A stretch of 64,000 nucleotides of DNA from an uncultured Succinivibrio sp. (GCA_934218695.1 CAKQDA010000005.1:1-64000); one strand, 5' to 3'. Positions 36,473 through 46,562 are shown, counted from the first letter of the stretch. Made by a program: numbers and translations. The notes: generated from the letters alone by a model not told the origin.

Positions 36473-38311
36473 ATGGAAATCACTATGAAAAACAGACAAT
36501 TTAAAGTACTGCCAATTGGTAAAGACAATTTCGCTGAACTACGTGATAAAAATCGTTATTACGTAGATAAGACATCTTATTTAAAGCAGGTATTTGATAT
36601 AGACGGATCTGATGTGCTTCTCTTTACAAGGCCTAGACGTTTTGGCAAGGCTCTACTTCTGGATATGTTTAAAAACTTTCTGAAGATTAGTGAAAAAAAA
36701 TCTAGGAGATACCTCTCTTCAGAAGGAGTTCTTTAAAGACACAAGAATTCTTGAAGACGAAGATTTCTGTGAAAAGTACATGGGTAAGTTTCCTGTAATA
36801 TTTATTACCTTAAAGGACGTATCAGGTGATAACTTTGAAGAGGCATTCTCACAGCTTGCCGGAGTTATAGCTGCAAAAGCTAAAGAATACAGTTTTCTAA
36901 AAGACAGTCCAAGTCTTGATGAAAAGGAAAAAGCAAAGTTTGATAAAATCTGTGATGATGCTTTTTTAATAAAGCTTAATGCTGAATCCAGATATTACAT
37001 CACCTCAGCTACCAGAGATCTTGCTCTGATGCTATACAAGCACTTTAGGAAACAGGTTTTCATCCTGATAGACGAGTATGACGTACCTTTAGCAAAAGCT
37101 CATGAAAAAGGTTACCACGAGAAAATGGTGACCTTAATGTCATCTTTTTTAGTTTTTTTGAAAACACCTCCATCAGATCCTGAAAAGAACACCTCAATTA
37201 TAAGCAAAGTGGTAATGACAGGCTGTTTAAAGGTGGCAAAGAAAAGTATCTTTACAGGCGTTAACAATCTTAATATAAATACAGTAATTTTTGAAAAGAA
37301 GGTTTTAACAGGTATTATAGGATTTACAAAGGAAGAGACCTTAAGAGTTCTAAAAGACTATGAGTTAGAAGACTATGCATCTGTTGTAAAAAGTAACTAT
37401 GACGGTTACAGATTCTATGACAAAGAGATGTTCTGCCCTTGGGATGTTATAAAGTTTGTAGATGACAACTATCTGAAGAACATTAACGGAAATGAAGTTA
37501 TAAAAGCAGATAACTACTGGTCAACTTCCACCTCAAGTCCTGCAGTCTATGAATATTTAGGATATTTAACAGACATCGACACTCAAAAGATGCAGGATCT
37601 TATTGACGGTAAGACTATCAGCTTCAGGCTCAATGAATCCATGAACTATGACTGTCTGTCAGAACACAAGTCAGATGACTTTTGGTCATTGCTGTTGCAT
37701 ACAGGTTATTTAACTCTTGATTTTGAAAAAACTGATGAAAAAGAGCTGTCTAAAGACAATTCTTCTGATAAAGTTGTTATTGCAAAAATTCCAAATCTTG
37801 AAATTTTAAAATGTTTTACTCACAATGTTAAAGAAAAATTTGATAATGAGCTTACAAAAGGCAACCTGGCCTTAAATATTGTCAATGCCTTATTAAATGG
37901 TGATGACAACTTTGTTCAGGAAAAATTAAGAAACTTATTACGTTCATTTGTCTCTGTAAGAGACAATGCCACAAAAGTACCTCAGGAAACTTCTATCACG
38001 GCTTTTTAAACGGTATCTTTTCAAACTGTAAAAACAGTTTAGGTGAATTCCGCTCTAATGCTGAATCTGGCAACGGTTATGCTGATATCATTTTCAGGGA
38101 CTCAAGCGGTACTAAAGCTTGTGTTATCGAAATAAAATCAGCAACTATAGACTCAGACTTTGTTACTATAAGTTAAAATGCGCTTTCTCAGATAGAAGAG
38201 ATGAAATACGCAGAACCAATGATGACAAACAAGACTATTTCCAGTGTTTTTGCCTATGGAATTGCATTTGCAGGCAAGAGCTGTGCTGTAACTTCAAAAA
38301 GATTGAAATAG
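36473..38311 (+). pseudogene. Decayed AAA-ATPase_like / PD-(D/E)XK nuclease-like gene
   Basis: Paralogue of the intact gene at 53461. Residues NRYYVDKTSYLKQVF and LLFTRPRRFGKALLLDMF (P-loop region) start in frame. Three lesions follow: an extra A in the eight-A run at 36693-36700 (seven A would join ISEKNLGDTSL smoothly), loss of a base near 37987 (GAAAC for GAAAAC), and an in-frame TAA at 38174-38176 where the intact copy has a residue. The C-terminal nuclease region GYADIIFRDSSG and VIEIKSA is still readable and the frame ends at 38311. Function of the family is unproven; these proteins are abundant in gut anaerobes. Confidence 0.85.
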
Positions 38312-38390
38312 ATGTCTCTTTTTGAGACTTCCTGAATCAGACTTATAATTTTTCTTCAAAAATGTCCTTTCTGCAAGCCTGCCTTAAAAA

Positions 38391-38399
38391 TGGTATAAT
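38391..38399 (+). promoter_or_regulatory. Extended -10 promoter of pcnB
   Basis: TGGTATAAT is a perfect -10 with an extended TGn motif. No good -35 is visible, as is normal for this class. Transcription would start near 38406, about 30 bases before the proposed pcnB start. Confidence 0.6.
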
Positions 38400-38436
38400 G
38401 CGCACGTTTTAAGAGAATAAATTTGGAGTAAGAAAA

Positions 38437-39939
38437 ATTACTGCACCATTGCAAGGACTTAATTCAGAAAGTCTAAAAAAATTCAAAACAAATGCCAAGA
38501 AAAAAGGCTTTGCTCAAAACATAGTATCAGCAAGTGAACTGGGGCTTGATTTATCGTCATTATCAAAAGCTGCAGTTCAGGTTGTTTCTACCCTTCAAAA
38601 ACACAAGTTCAAAGCATATCTTGTGGGTGGATGTATTCGTGATCTTCTGTTAGGTAAGAAACCTAAGGATTTTGACGTATCAACTGATGCTACTCCTGAA
38701 CAGGTTCATAGAATTTTTTCAAATTCAAGAATCATCGGCAGAAGATTTAAGATTGTACATGTTGTGTTTGGTGGTCAGAACATTATTGAAGTTACCACAT
38801 TCAGAAGTAACGCAAATGTAAAATCTCATGGCAAGGTACCCCCTACCAGGGTATCTGCTGAATCTGGAATGCTGTTAAGAGACAACGTTTACGGCAAGAA
38901 CATTGTTGAAGATTCACAAAGACGCGACTTTACCATCAATGCGTTATATCTGGATCCTGTAAAAAAGGAAATCTATGATTACCATGGTGGCCTTTACGAT
39001 ATGCAAAAAGGGATCATAGATATCATAGGTGATCCTGATACCAGATATAGTGAAGATCCTGTTCGCATGATCAGAGCTTTAAGATTTAGCGCAAAGCTTG
39101 GATTTAAACTCTCGAAAAGAACTTCCGATCCTGTCCGAAGACTGTCGGCACTGCTCCTGGAAGTATCAAATGCCCGTATGTTTGAAGAGGTAAATAAACT
39201 TTTTATCACCGGACACGGCTATAACAGCTTTAATATTCTTAGAAAGTACAATATTTTTGAACTGTTATTTCCTGATACTGTCGACTTCCTTGAAAACAAG
39301 AGTTATGTAGACTTTGTGGAATACGCTCTGTCAAGTTCTGATAAGAGATACGCAGAGAACAAGAGAAATATGCCTCACTTCCTGTATTCTGTGATTTTAT
39401 GGGGAGTATTCCAGAATAATGTCTTCAGATTAAGACGCTACAGTGAATCTATGGTGTCACCTGTTGAAGACAGCGAAATTGTAAGACTGGCTTTAGACTC
39501 TGTTTTTGATAACCAGGATAAAGTTACTGACATTCCAATGGGAGTAAGTGACAGTATCAAGTCATTATGGAGAATGCAGCTGGTTTTACAGCAGATAGAT
39601 CAGATAAAAGACTACGATGAGGTTTCAAACAGAAATATCTTTAGAGCAGCCTATGATTTCATCTCACTGAGAGCAAGATTTGAACCTTATTTAGCTGCAT
39701 GCGTTAATTTCTGGCAGCCTTATTACGAAAAATCTGCGGCAATTGCGGCAAAGAGAAAGGCTTTAAAAGATCAGAAGTATCAGCAGAAGTTTTCTAATAA
39801 AAAGAAATCCAAAAAACAGAAAGGTGCTAAAAATCCTGCAACAGAAGGATTTGAGGATGAAAGCAATCTGAGTGCCAAGCGTAAAGAGCAACTGGCAAAA
39901 GCCAGAGCATGGAGAGCATCCATGAATTTGAGTAATTAA
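38437..39939 (+). CDS. pcnB: Poly(A) polymerase I, probably with an ATT start codon
   Basis: About 500 aa. Adds 3' poly(A) tails that promote RNA decay. LVGGCIRDLLLGKKPKDFDVST is split here as LVGGCIRDLLLGKK then PKDFDVST, holding the catalytic DxD; RRDFTINALY and SEDPVRMIRALRFSAKLG are also typical. A basic C-terminal tail (KKKSKKQKG) fits RNA binding. No ATG or GTG lies at the N-terminus. TTG 38449 has no ribosome site, while ATT 38437 is preceded by GGAG at eight bases. E. coli pcnB is a known AUU-start gene, so ATT is likely here. folK follows at once. Confidence 0.93.
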   Translation: MTAPLQGLNSESLKKFKTNAKKKGFAQNIVSASELGLDLSSLSKAAVQVVSTLQKHKFKAYLVGGCIRDLLLGKKPKDFDVSTDATPEQVHRIFSNSRIIGRRFKIVHVVFGGQNIIEVTTFRSNANVKSHGKVPPTRVSAESGMLLRDNVYGKNIVEDSQRRDFTINALYLDPVKKEIYDYHGGLYDMQKGIIDIIGDPDTRYSEDPVRMIRALRFSAKLGFKLSKRTSDPVRRLSALLLEVSNARMFEEVNKLFITGHGYNSFNILRKYNIFELLFPDTVDFLENKSYVDFVEYALSSSDKRYAENKRNMPHFLYSVILWGVFQNNVFRLRRYSESMVSPVEDSEIVRLALDSVFDNQDKVTDIPMGVSDSIKSLWRMQLVLQQIDQIKDYDEVSNRNIFRAAYDFISLRARFEPYLAACVNFWQPYYEKSAAIAAKRKALKDQKYQQKFSNKKKSKKQKGAKNPATEGFEDESNLSAKRKEQLAKARAWRASMNLSN

Positions 39940-39940
39940 A

Positions 39941-40435
39941 ATGACTCAGGTTTTATTATCCCTAGGCTCTAATCTTGGTGACAGCATTGTGATCCTGAAT
40001 CATGCCGTTCAAGACATTAAAAACACTGATGGCATTGAGGATGTAGTGGTATCCCCTTTTTATAAAACCAAACCTGTTGGTTTTCTCAATCAGGATGATT
40101 TTGTAAATCTTGCTGTATCTCTGAATACTGATATCAGTGCCTATGCTTTGCTGGAGCTTGTGTCCTTACTTGAGCATAAGTACAAAAGAGTAAGACTGTT
40201 CAAGGACGGTCCAAGGACTCTTGATATTGATATCATTGCATACGGTGATACAAGGAATGATGATAAAAAGCTCACCCTGCCACATCCAAGAATGCAGGAA
40301 AGAGCCTTTGTTCTGGCTCCTTTAAAAGATATTGTCCCTGACTTTATCATTACAAAATTTAATCTGAGCATCAGAGAACTATTTGATGCACTACCTACAA
40401 AAGAAAAACAAGACGTTAAGGTTATAAATGGCTAA
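39941..40435 (+). CDS. folK: 2-amino-4-hydroxy-6-hydroxymethyldihydropteridine pyrophosphokinase
   Basis: 164 aa (E. coli 159). Transfers pyrophosphate from ATP to the pterin in folate synthesis. LSLGSNLGD starts the protein; FYKTKPVGFLNQDDFVNLAV and GPRTLDIDIIAYGD carry substrate- and metal-binding residues; LPHPRMQERAFVLAPL closes the core. It starts one base after the pcnB stop, as in E. coli pcnB-folK, and overlaps the start of pth by 8 bases, so all three are likely translated from one message. Confidence 0.97.
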   Translation: MTQVLLSLGSNLGDSIVILNHAVQDIKNTDGIEDVVVSPFYKTKPVGFLNQDDFVNLAVSLNTDISAYALLELVSLLEHKYKRVRLFKDGPRTLDIDIIAYGDTRNDDKKLTLPHPRMQERAFVLAPLKDIVPDFIITKFNLSIRELFDALPTKEKQDVKVING

Positions 40436-41024
40436 CGACAAGTGCAATATCAGACTGATAGTAGGTCTTGGTAATCCTGGTTCTGAATATGAACACACAA
40501 GACACAACATTGGCGTTGATTTTTTATATATGCTTGCAGACAAATACAGAATTGACATGCGACCTGAAGGAAAATTCTCAGGAATTTTAGGCAGAGGCAT
40601 GATCGTGGGTAATGAAGTGAGACTGGTTTTCCCTACTACCTTTATGAATGAATCTGGCCGATCTGTAGCTGCTATCTGCAATTTCTACAAGATCAAGCCT
40701 GAGGAAATTCTGGTTTGCCATGACGATCTTGATCTTCCGGCTGGTCATATGAAGTTTAAATTCGGTGGCGGACTTGCAGGACACAACGGTCTTCGCAGTA
40801 TCACTGCCAATTTATCAAATTCGCAAAACTATTACAGATTACGTCTTGGAATTGGTAAACCACCATCACATGAAGTAATCAACTGGGTTTTAGGTAAGCC
40901 TTCTGCAACAGACAAAAAGCTTATCGATGATGTGTATGAAGAAGCTCTTCTGGCTATAGACAAGCTGTTTTCAGACGGAGTTTCAAAAGCAACATCAATG
41001 ATTAATGGTTACAAGCCTAACTAG
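40428..41024 (+). CDS. pth: Peptidyl-tRNA hydrolase
   Basis: 198 aa (E. coli 194). Releases tRNA from prematurely dropped peptidyl-tRNA. IVGLGNPGSEYEHTRHNIG holds the catalytic His and active-site Asn; TFMNESGRSV, HDDLDLP and GGGLAGHNGLRS are conserved. The start overlaps folK by 8 bases. ychF follows after 12 bp with AGGAGA upstream; pth-ychF is a common pair. Confidence 0.98.
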   Translation: MANDKCNIRLIVGLGNPGSEYEHTRHNIGVDFLYMLADKYRIDMRPEGKFSGILGRGMIVGNEVRLVFPTTFMNESGRSVAAICNFYKIKPEEILVCHDDLDLPAGHMKFKFGGGLAGHNGLRSITANLSNSQNYYRLRLGIGKPPSHEVINWVLGKPSATDKKLIDDVYEEALLAIDKLFSDGVSKATSMINGYKPN

Positions 41025-41036
41025 GAGAATAATAAA

Positions 41037-42131
41037 ATGGGTTTTAAATGCGGTATTGTAGGTCTTCCTAATGTCGGTAAATCTACCTTGTTCAATGCAC
41101 TGACCAAAGCAGGAATTGCAGCAGAAAACTTTCCTTTCTGTACTATCGAACCTAATACCGGTATCGTTCCAGTACCAGATCCACGCTTAGACGCAATTGC
41201 AGCTATTGTAAAACCAGCTAAGATTGTTCCAACCTCAATGGAATTCGTTGATATCGCAGGTTTGGTAAAAGGCGCATCTAAAGGTGAAGGTTTAGGTAAC
41301 CAGTTCCTCATGAACATTAGAGAAACAGATGCTATTGCCCACGTAGTGCGCTGCTTTGATGATGAGAATGTTATCCACGTAGCAGGTAAAGTTGATCCTG
41401 TTGAGGATATTGAGGTTATCAATACAGAGCTTGCTTTAAGCGATCTTGATATCTGTGACAAGGCTTTACAGAGATTAGAAAAGAGAGCAAGAACCGGTGG
41501 AGACAAAGAGGCTTTAGCTCAAGTTGTAGCCTTAGAAAAGTGCAAACCAGCTTTAGAGCAAGGTAAGATGTTACGTTCAGTTGATTTTACCGATGCTGAC
41601 AGAGCTGCTTTAAGAAACTTCAACTTCCTGACCATCAAGCCTGTCATGTACATTGCCAACGTATCAGAAGACGGTTTTACCAACAATCCATATCTTGATG
41701 CAGTACAGAAACTTGCACAGGAAGAAAAATCAATTGTTGTTCCTGTATCTGCAGCTATCGAGTCTGATCTTGCTTCTATGGATGATGCTGACAGAAAAGA
41801 GTTCATGGACAGTCTGGGTATTGAAGAGCCTGGTTTAAACCGTGTTATTCGTGCAGGTTATCAGTTATTAGGATTACAGACCTTCTTTACAGCAGGACCA
41901 AAAGAAGTAAGAGCATGGACAGTCAAAGTTGGTGCTACAGCTCCACAGGCTGCAGGCAAAATTCACTCAGACTTTGAAAGAGGTTTTATTCGCGCTCAGA
42001 CCATCGCTTATGACGATTTCATCAAATATAACGGTGAAGCAGGTGCTAAAGAAGCCGGCAAGTTAAGATCAGAAGGCAAGGACTACATCGTCCACGACGG
42101 TGACCTGTTCGAGTTCCTGTTCAACGTTTAA
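41037..42131 (+). CDS. ychF: Redox-regulated ATPase YchF (OLA1 family)
   Basis: 364 aa (E. coli 363). Obg-family P-loop protein that prefers ATP and binds ribosomes. [14 protein letters not shown] is Walker A, followed by the G2/G3 region ([20 protein letters not shown]), a coiled-coil insertion (about 130-200) and a C-terminal TGS domain with [20 protein letters not shown] strong ribosome site and a strong terminator bracket the gene. Confidence 0.98.
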   Translation: MGFKCGIVGLPNVGKSTLFNALTKAGIAAENFPFCTIEPNTGIVPVPDPRLDAIAAIVKPAKIVPTSMEFVDIAGLVKGASKGEGLGNQFLMNIRETDAIAHVVRCFDDENVIHVAGKVDPVEDIEVINTELALSDLDICDKALQRLEKRARTGGDKEALAQVVALEKCKPALEQGKMLRSVDFTDADRAALRNFNFLTIKPVMYIANVSEDGFTNNPYLDAVQKLAQEEKSIVVPVSAAIESDLASMDDADRKEFMDSLGIEEPGLNRVIRAGYQLLGLQTFFTAGPKEVRAWTVKVGATAPQAAGKIHSDFERGFIRAQTIAYDDFIKYNGEAGAKEAGKLRSEGKDYIVHDGDLFEFLFNV

Positions 42132-42152
42132 TCTAATATTAATTAGTTTTCC

Positions 42153-42185
42153 AAAGGAGAAGCCTGCACAGGTTTCTCCTTTTTT
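42153..42185 (+). terminator. Rho-independent terminator after ychF
   Basis: AAAGGAGAA pairs with TTCTCCTTT, with an inner CCTG/CAGG pairing; six T follow. Ends the pcnB-folK-pth-ychF run. Confidence 0.9.
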
Positions 42186-42283
42186 GATAATGTTAACAAA
42201 GTGAAAATTCAGAGAGCTGTTTCAAGGTCAACTGAGAACGGTCTGAAAAATTTACCTTTATTGTTAATTATCATCCGTTAAAA

Positions 42284-42330
42284 CAAAAAACGCTATAAAA
42301 GCACCTAATATACGACTCTTATAGCGTTTT
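42284..42330 (-). terminator. Terminator after the tandem-Usp gene
   Basis: On the minus strand AAAACGCTATAA (42319-42330) pairs with TTATAGCGTTTT (42287-42298) around a 20-nt loop and runs into T. Confidence 0.75.
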
Positions 42331-42366
42331 CAGAATTTTTAAAATGTATCTTTTTCGGGGCAGACA

Positions 42367-43257
42367 CTACTTGTTAATAGACTCTGAATTAACAATAAAA
42401 ATATCACCTTTAATCTGTTCTAAAACAAGCTCACCTGCTGATGAATTTATCGAACCTAAGAAAGTACTGCGAGGAGTTGTTCCCATGCAGACCATACGAG
42501 CATTCAGCTTTTCGCACAGTCTTGGAATTTCCTCATCGATTCTTCCTTCAACAACATGAACATTCTCAATAGGAACATTATGCCTTAAAGCAAACTCTTC
42601 AGCTAACTTCAGATGTACACCGACTCTGCTCTCAAGACCACCTGAGGCAACAATCTTAGACTGGCTTAAATTACCACCCATCAAACCTGGATTATCTGGG
42701 GTTACACAGTTTGCAATATGTACAGTGCCATCAAAGCTCTTTGCAAAGCTAGAAGCAGCCTCATATAAATAATCGTCAAGCATTCCCACCTGAGCCATAT
42801 CAGTAAAATCAATTGCAAGAATTACTGACTGACCTAACTGAGCAGTAGATGAAGCATCACGAACTACCAGCAGAGGAATAGTGCACTTACGCATGATCTG
42901 ACTGTCAACATTACTGATGAACAAATCCTTTAAAGCACGTCTCTTGTTGGCAGATATTACAGCAAGCGAACAGTTATCAGTCCTGCACTGCTCATTGAAA
43001 CCTTCAGCTACATTCCTGTTAAAAACTACTTTGAAGTCAAAGTTCTTAATACTTGCGTATTTGCGCTTTAACATCTCAAAGTTAGCTTTTTCCTTTAAAG
43101 TGATCTGCTCTACATCTTCTTCCTTGTAGTCATTCACTACTCTAACTGCTACAACTGAAATTGACGGATCCACTCTGGCGTACTGAGCGGCACGATCTAA
43201 AGCAGGCTGTTCTTCTGTTGGTTTTAATAAAACCGCAAATTTATTAGGGGTTGTCAT
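42367..43257 (-). CDS. Tandem universal stress protein (UspE-like)
   Basis: 296 aa with two UspA folds (about 1-150 and 155-296). The second domain carries a nucleotide-loop-like GTTPRSTFLGSINSS followed by ELVLEQIKGDIFIVN, close to the GxxG-x9-G(S/T) ATP motif; the first lacks it. E. coli UspE has the same double layout (316 aa). Usp proteins respond to starvation and stress; the exact role is unknown. GGAGGTTCCT precedes the ATG. A second tandem Usp gene lies at 52277 on the plus strand. Confidence 0.9.
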   Translation of the reverse strand: MTTPNKFAVLLKPTEEQPALDRAAQYARVDPSISVVAVRVVNDYKEEDVEQITLKEKANFEMLKRKYASIKNFDFKVVFNRNVAEGFNEQCRTDNCSLAVISANKRRALKDLFISNVDSQIMRKCTIPLLVVRDASSTAQLGQSVILAIDFTDMAQVGMLDDYLYEAASSFAKSFDGTVHIANCVTPDNPGLMGGNLSQSKIVASGGLESRVGVHLKLAEEFALRHNVPIENVHVVEGRIDEEIPRLCEKLNARMVCMGTTPRSTFLGSINSSAGELVLEQIKGDIFIVNSESINK

Positions 43258-43628
43258 AGGAACCTCCTTCTTAAAAAATAACTTTTCTTAAACAAGAACT
43301 TTCAACTTTTATATTTTGATTTTAAAACGAAAAATCAATAATTGCCCCCGATTTTTCTAAATAATGCGACATAGCTTAATTTTTCTCATAAAAGTATTTA
43401 TCTCAGTTCTTAAAATGAACAGATACAGGATCCGATATATTTCAGCTGTATTTAGTATTTGAAAAAGAAACTGAATAAAAATGAGAAAAAAGTGCATTTC
43501 TATTTATTGCGTAAAATGCAACATATTAGTTTTTATGTTGCACTTTTAAATTATCAGTTCTATAATGACCTACATCACATTTTGTTAATTATCTTAATAT
43601 TAGAAACAGCTGATTAAGAAAGGTTTAT
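43258..43628. other. Divergent regulatory region between the Usp gene and modF
   Basis: 371 AT-rich bases. It holds the inverted repeat at 43513-43546 and, at 43574-43582, TACATCACA, a CRP half-site. No gene is seen in it. Confidence 0.4.
43513..43546. promoter_or_regulatory. Inverted repeat upstream of modF
   Basis: TGCAACATA (43517-43525) and TATGTTGCA (43534-43542) are perfect 9-base arms with an 8-base centre, flanked by AAAA and CTTTT. No gene ends just upstream on the plus strand, so an operator is more likely than a terminator. It does not match the ModE palindrome as I know it. Confidence 0.35.
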
Positions 43629-45092
43629 ATGACACAGCGTACTATTACCTTTACAGAAGCAGTTTTTGCTCTGGATGAAGAAAGAACCGTTAATTTAGGA
43701 TCACTTACAATTACCCCTAACGATCTTATTGTACTAATCGGCGGTAATGGTAGCGGAAAGACCTCTATTGCAAAAGCGCTTAACGGTGAAGTTCCTTTAA
43801 AGTCCGGTGTTGCACCAACAAACTATCATCCTGTACTGGTTTCCTTTGAAAAACAGATGGAACTGTTTGAAGCTGACTATGAGATGAGAAACTCTGACTG
43901 TACCACTCCCGAAGAGGAAATCGGTATTACTCCAGCTTTAATTCTAAAAGATGATGATCCTGATTTACTTCCTAGTTTAATCAAAGGACTAAATCTTGAG
44001 AAACTGATGGAAAAGCCAATCAGAATGTTATCTGGTGGCGAGGGCAGAAAGGTTCTTTTAGCTCATGCCTTGGCATCAAAACCAAACCTTATCATTTTTG
44101 ACACTCCTTTTGATGCTCTTGACGTTGAAACACGAGCTGAACTGTTAAAACTGATAAACGAGATCCACATAAAATACCAGACACCAACCGTGCTGATTGT
44201 TAACAGACCAACAGAAATTCCTGAGTCTTTAACCTCTATGGGAATCATTCAGAATTGTGCTATTTCAAAGTTAGCCTCACGTGAGGAAATCGAAGCTGAC
44301 GATGATGCAAAATCACTGTTAGGTTATGCATCAATTCCTGATGTAACTCTGCCAAAGCCACCTGTTAAACTGGCATTACCTCCAATTAAGGGAGACACCA
44401 TCGTCTCCTTAAAGAAAGTTACAGTTGAGTATCAGCGTGTAGTTTTAGATCACCTTGATTTTGAAGTAAAAAAAGGCGAACAGTGGCATATTATGGGACC
44501 TAATGGAGCCGGTAAATCTACCCTTTTGTCCATGATCACAGGCGACAATCCTCTTGTGTATGCCAATGACGTTACTGTATTCGGATTTCGTCGAGGAACC
44601 GGAGAATCAATCTGGGATATCAAAAAATACTATGGTGTAGTTTCAGGTGCTCTGCATCTTGATTACAGAGTAAACGGACCTGCGCTACACGTGGTTCTGT
44701 CTGGTTTCTATGATTCAATAGGACTGTACAAGCAGCCTTCAGACGAAGAGGTTGACATTGCAAGAAAATGGTTACGTCTGGCTGGACTTCAGGACAGGGA
44801 GCATGACTCATTCAAGTCACTGTCATTTGGACAGCAGAGACTGTTGCTGATAGTAAGAGCTCTGGTTAAAAATCCTCCTCTGCTGATTTTGGATGAGCCT
44901 CTACAGGGCCTTGACGGTTATGCCAGAGCTCTGGTTAAATCATTTATCAGTTATGTAATGCAGAATGGCAACACAAGCATTCTTTTTGTATCTCACCATG
45001 AAGAGGATCTTCCTGAAGGATTTACAAACAGACTGTCATTTGTAAAGGATGGCGACAACTTTAAGGTTGTGCAGGAAAAGCTTACAAAATAA
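43629..45092 (+). CDS. modF: ModF-like double ABC ATPase
   Basis: 487 aa (E. coli ModF 490). Two ABC nucleotide-binding domains and no membrane part. Domain 1: Walker A IGGNGSGKTS, signature LSGGEGRKVLLAHAL, a Walker B-like LIIFDTPFDALD (Glu replaced by Thr). Domain 2: GPNGAGKSTLLSMITGDN, signature LSFGQQRLLLIVRAL, LLILDEPLQGLD. ModF is linked with molybdate transport regulation in E. coli but its function is not established. No modE or modABC gene is nearby. The gene is monocistronic, with a strong terminator. Confidence 0.85.
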   Translation: MTQRTITFTEAVFALDEERTVNLGSLTITPNDLIVLIGGNGSGKTSIAKALNGEVPLKSGVAPTNYHPVLVSFEKQMELFEADYEMRNSDCTTPEEEIGITPALILKDDDPDLLPSLIKGLNLEKLMEKPIRMLSGGEGRKVLLAHALASKPNLIIFDTPFDALDVETRAELLKLINEIHIKYQTPTVLIVNRPTEIPESLTSMGIIQNCAISKLASREEIEADDDAKSLLGYASIPDVTLPKPPVKLALPPIKGDTIVSLKKVTVEYQRVVLDHLDFEVKKGEQWHIMGPNGAGKSTLLSMITGDNPLVYANDVTVFGFRRGTGESIWDIKKYYGVVSGALHLDYRVNGPALHVVLSGFYDSIGLYKQPSDEEVDIARKWLRLAGLQDREHDSFKSLSFGQQRLLLIVRALVKNPPLLILDEPLQGLDGYARALVKSFISYVMQNGNTSILFVSHHEEDLPEGFTNRLSFVKDGDNFKVVQEKLTK

Positions 45093-45123
45093 GCTATTAC
45101 CTATAAAAGAAGATAAACAGAAT

Positions 45124-45158
45124 AAAGATCTGCAAAGCTATTTTGCAGATCTTTTTTA
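45124..45158 (+). terminator. Rho-independent terminator after modF
   Basis: A perfect 13-bp stem, AAAGATCTGCAAA with TTTGCAGATCTTT, a 5-nt loop and a T-run. Confidence 0.92.
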
Positions 45159-45239
45159 TTATGAAATTGTGGTACTAAAAAGACACGAAAAACTCACCTG
45201 TCGCACTGGTGCACATAAAAGAGATCTGATTTGTCTTAC

Positions 45240-46496
45240 CTATGCTCTGCACAGATAATCACCTTCACAGACATACTGATAGGTGGTTAAAGCCTCTAAT
45301 GCCATAGGACCTCTGGCATGAAGTTTCTGAGTGGAAATAGCAACTTCAGCTCCCAAACCGAACTGTCCGCCATCAGAGAATCTTGTAGAAGCATTTACAT
45401 ACACGCATGCAGATCCTGATGCCTGTGTAAACAGCTTTGAATTCTCCCTGCTGTCAGTTAGGATTGCATCCGAATGTGATGCCTTGTGTGCTCTCAAATG
45501 AGCTATTGCCTCGTACACATCATCTACAATAGTGATATTCATCTTTAAAGATAAAAACTCTGTATCAAAGTCAGTCTCTGAGCCTGACTGCAGCAGAGGA
45601 TAATCTTTACACATGGATAAAACATCACCATGTGCCACTATGTAAACTTTCTTTTCTGATAGCCTTGGTAAAAGAAGTTTTATAAAGTCACCTGCAATAT
45701 ACTTATGTAAAAGCAGAGTATCCAGACTGTTGCAGGCTGATGGTTTCTGAGTTTTGGCATTAACAACAATCTCTACACTCTTCTCAAGATCTGCACTCTT
45801 ATCCACAAAGATGTGAGAAATACCAAAACCACCTATGATAACAGGGATAGAAGATTCCTTCTGACACATTCTCTGCAGTTTTTCTCCTCCGCGTGGAATG
45901 AGCACGTCAATATACTCATTTAAAGCTAACATCTGCTTTACCATATCCCTGTCAGTGCTCTCTAGGAAGGTTACTCCGTTAGGATTTAAGCTCTGAGACT
46001 TTAGAGCCTTTACAATTAAAGAATGCAGCATACAGTTGGTGTTAAAGGCCTCAGAACCGCCCCTCAAGAAGCAGGCATTGCCTGACTTTAAACATAATGC
46101 GGCAATATCAACAGTAACATTTGGACGTGACTCATAAATCACACCTACAACACCAAAAGGTACAGATTTCTTTACTAAAGTAAGACCATTAGGCAGAGTT
46201 CTGCCGTCATAAATTCTTCCTACAGGATCATCTAGCAGAGCAACTTTTCTTACTCCTTCAACCATTTCACGGAATCTGCTGTCAGTTAAGGTTAATCTGT
46301 CAACTAAAGCTTCATTCAGACCATTTTGTCTTGCATTCTCAACATCAGTTCTGTTTACAGAAAAAATAGCTTCACGGTTATTCTCAAGTTCATCTGCAAT
46401 TGCATACAAAGCATCATTCTTACTTTTAGTATCAAGAATTGAATAGTCGTAACCTGCATTTCTGGCATTTTTAGCAATTTCTTTTATATCTAACAT
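45240..46496 (-). CDS. proA: Gamma-glutamyl phosphate reductase
   Basis: 418 aa (E. coli 417). Reduces gamma-glutamyl phosphate to the semialdehyde in proline synthesis. VGVIYESRPNVTVDIAALC and KSGNACFLRGGSEA are the cofactor region; KTQKPSACNSLDTLLLH holds the catalytic Cys; the C-terminal RFSDGGQFGLGAEVAIST is typical. It follows proB by 66 bp on the same strand. No separate promoter is evident between them. Confidence 0.98.
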   Translation of the reverse strand: MLDIKEIAKNARNAGYDYSILDTKSKNDALYAIADELENNREAIFSVNRTDVENARQNGLNEALVDRLTLTDSRFREMVEGVRKVALLDDPVGRIYDGRTLPNGLTLVKKSVPFGVVGVIYESRPNVTVDIAALCLKSGNACFLRGGSEAFNTNCMLHSLIVKALKSQSLNPNGVTFLESTDRDMVKQMLALNEYIDVLIPRGGEKLQRMCQKESSIPVIIGGFGISHIFVDKSADLEKSVEIVVNAKTQKPSACNSLDTLLLHKYIAGDFIKLLLPRLSEKKVYIVAHGDVLSMCKDYPLLQSGSETDFDTEFLSLKMNITIVDDVYEAIAHLRAHKASHSDAILTDSRENSKLFTQASGSACVYVNASTRFSDGGQFGLGAEVAISTQKLHARGPMALEALTTYQYVCEGDYLCRA

Positions 46497-46562
46497 GATG
46501 TTTTCCCGTAAAACCGTCCGAATTGAAACTTGTGTAATAATTTTAAACAGCTGACTTACTTT

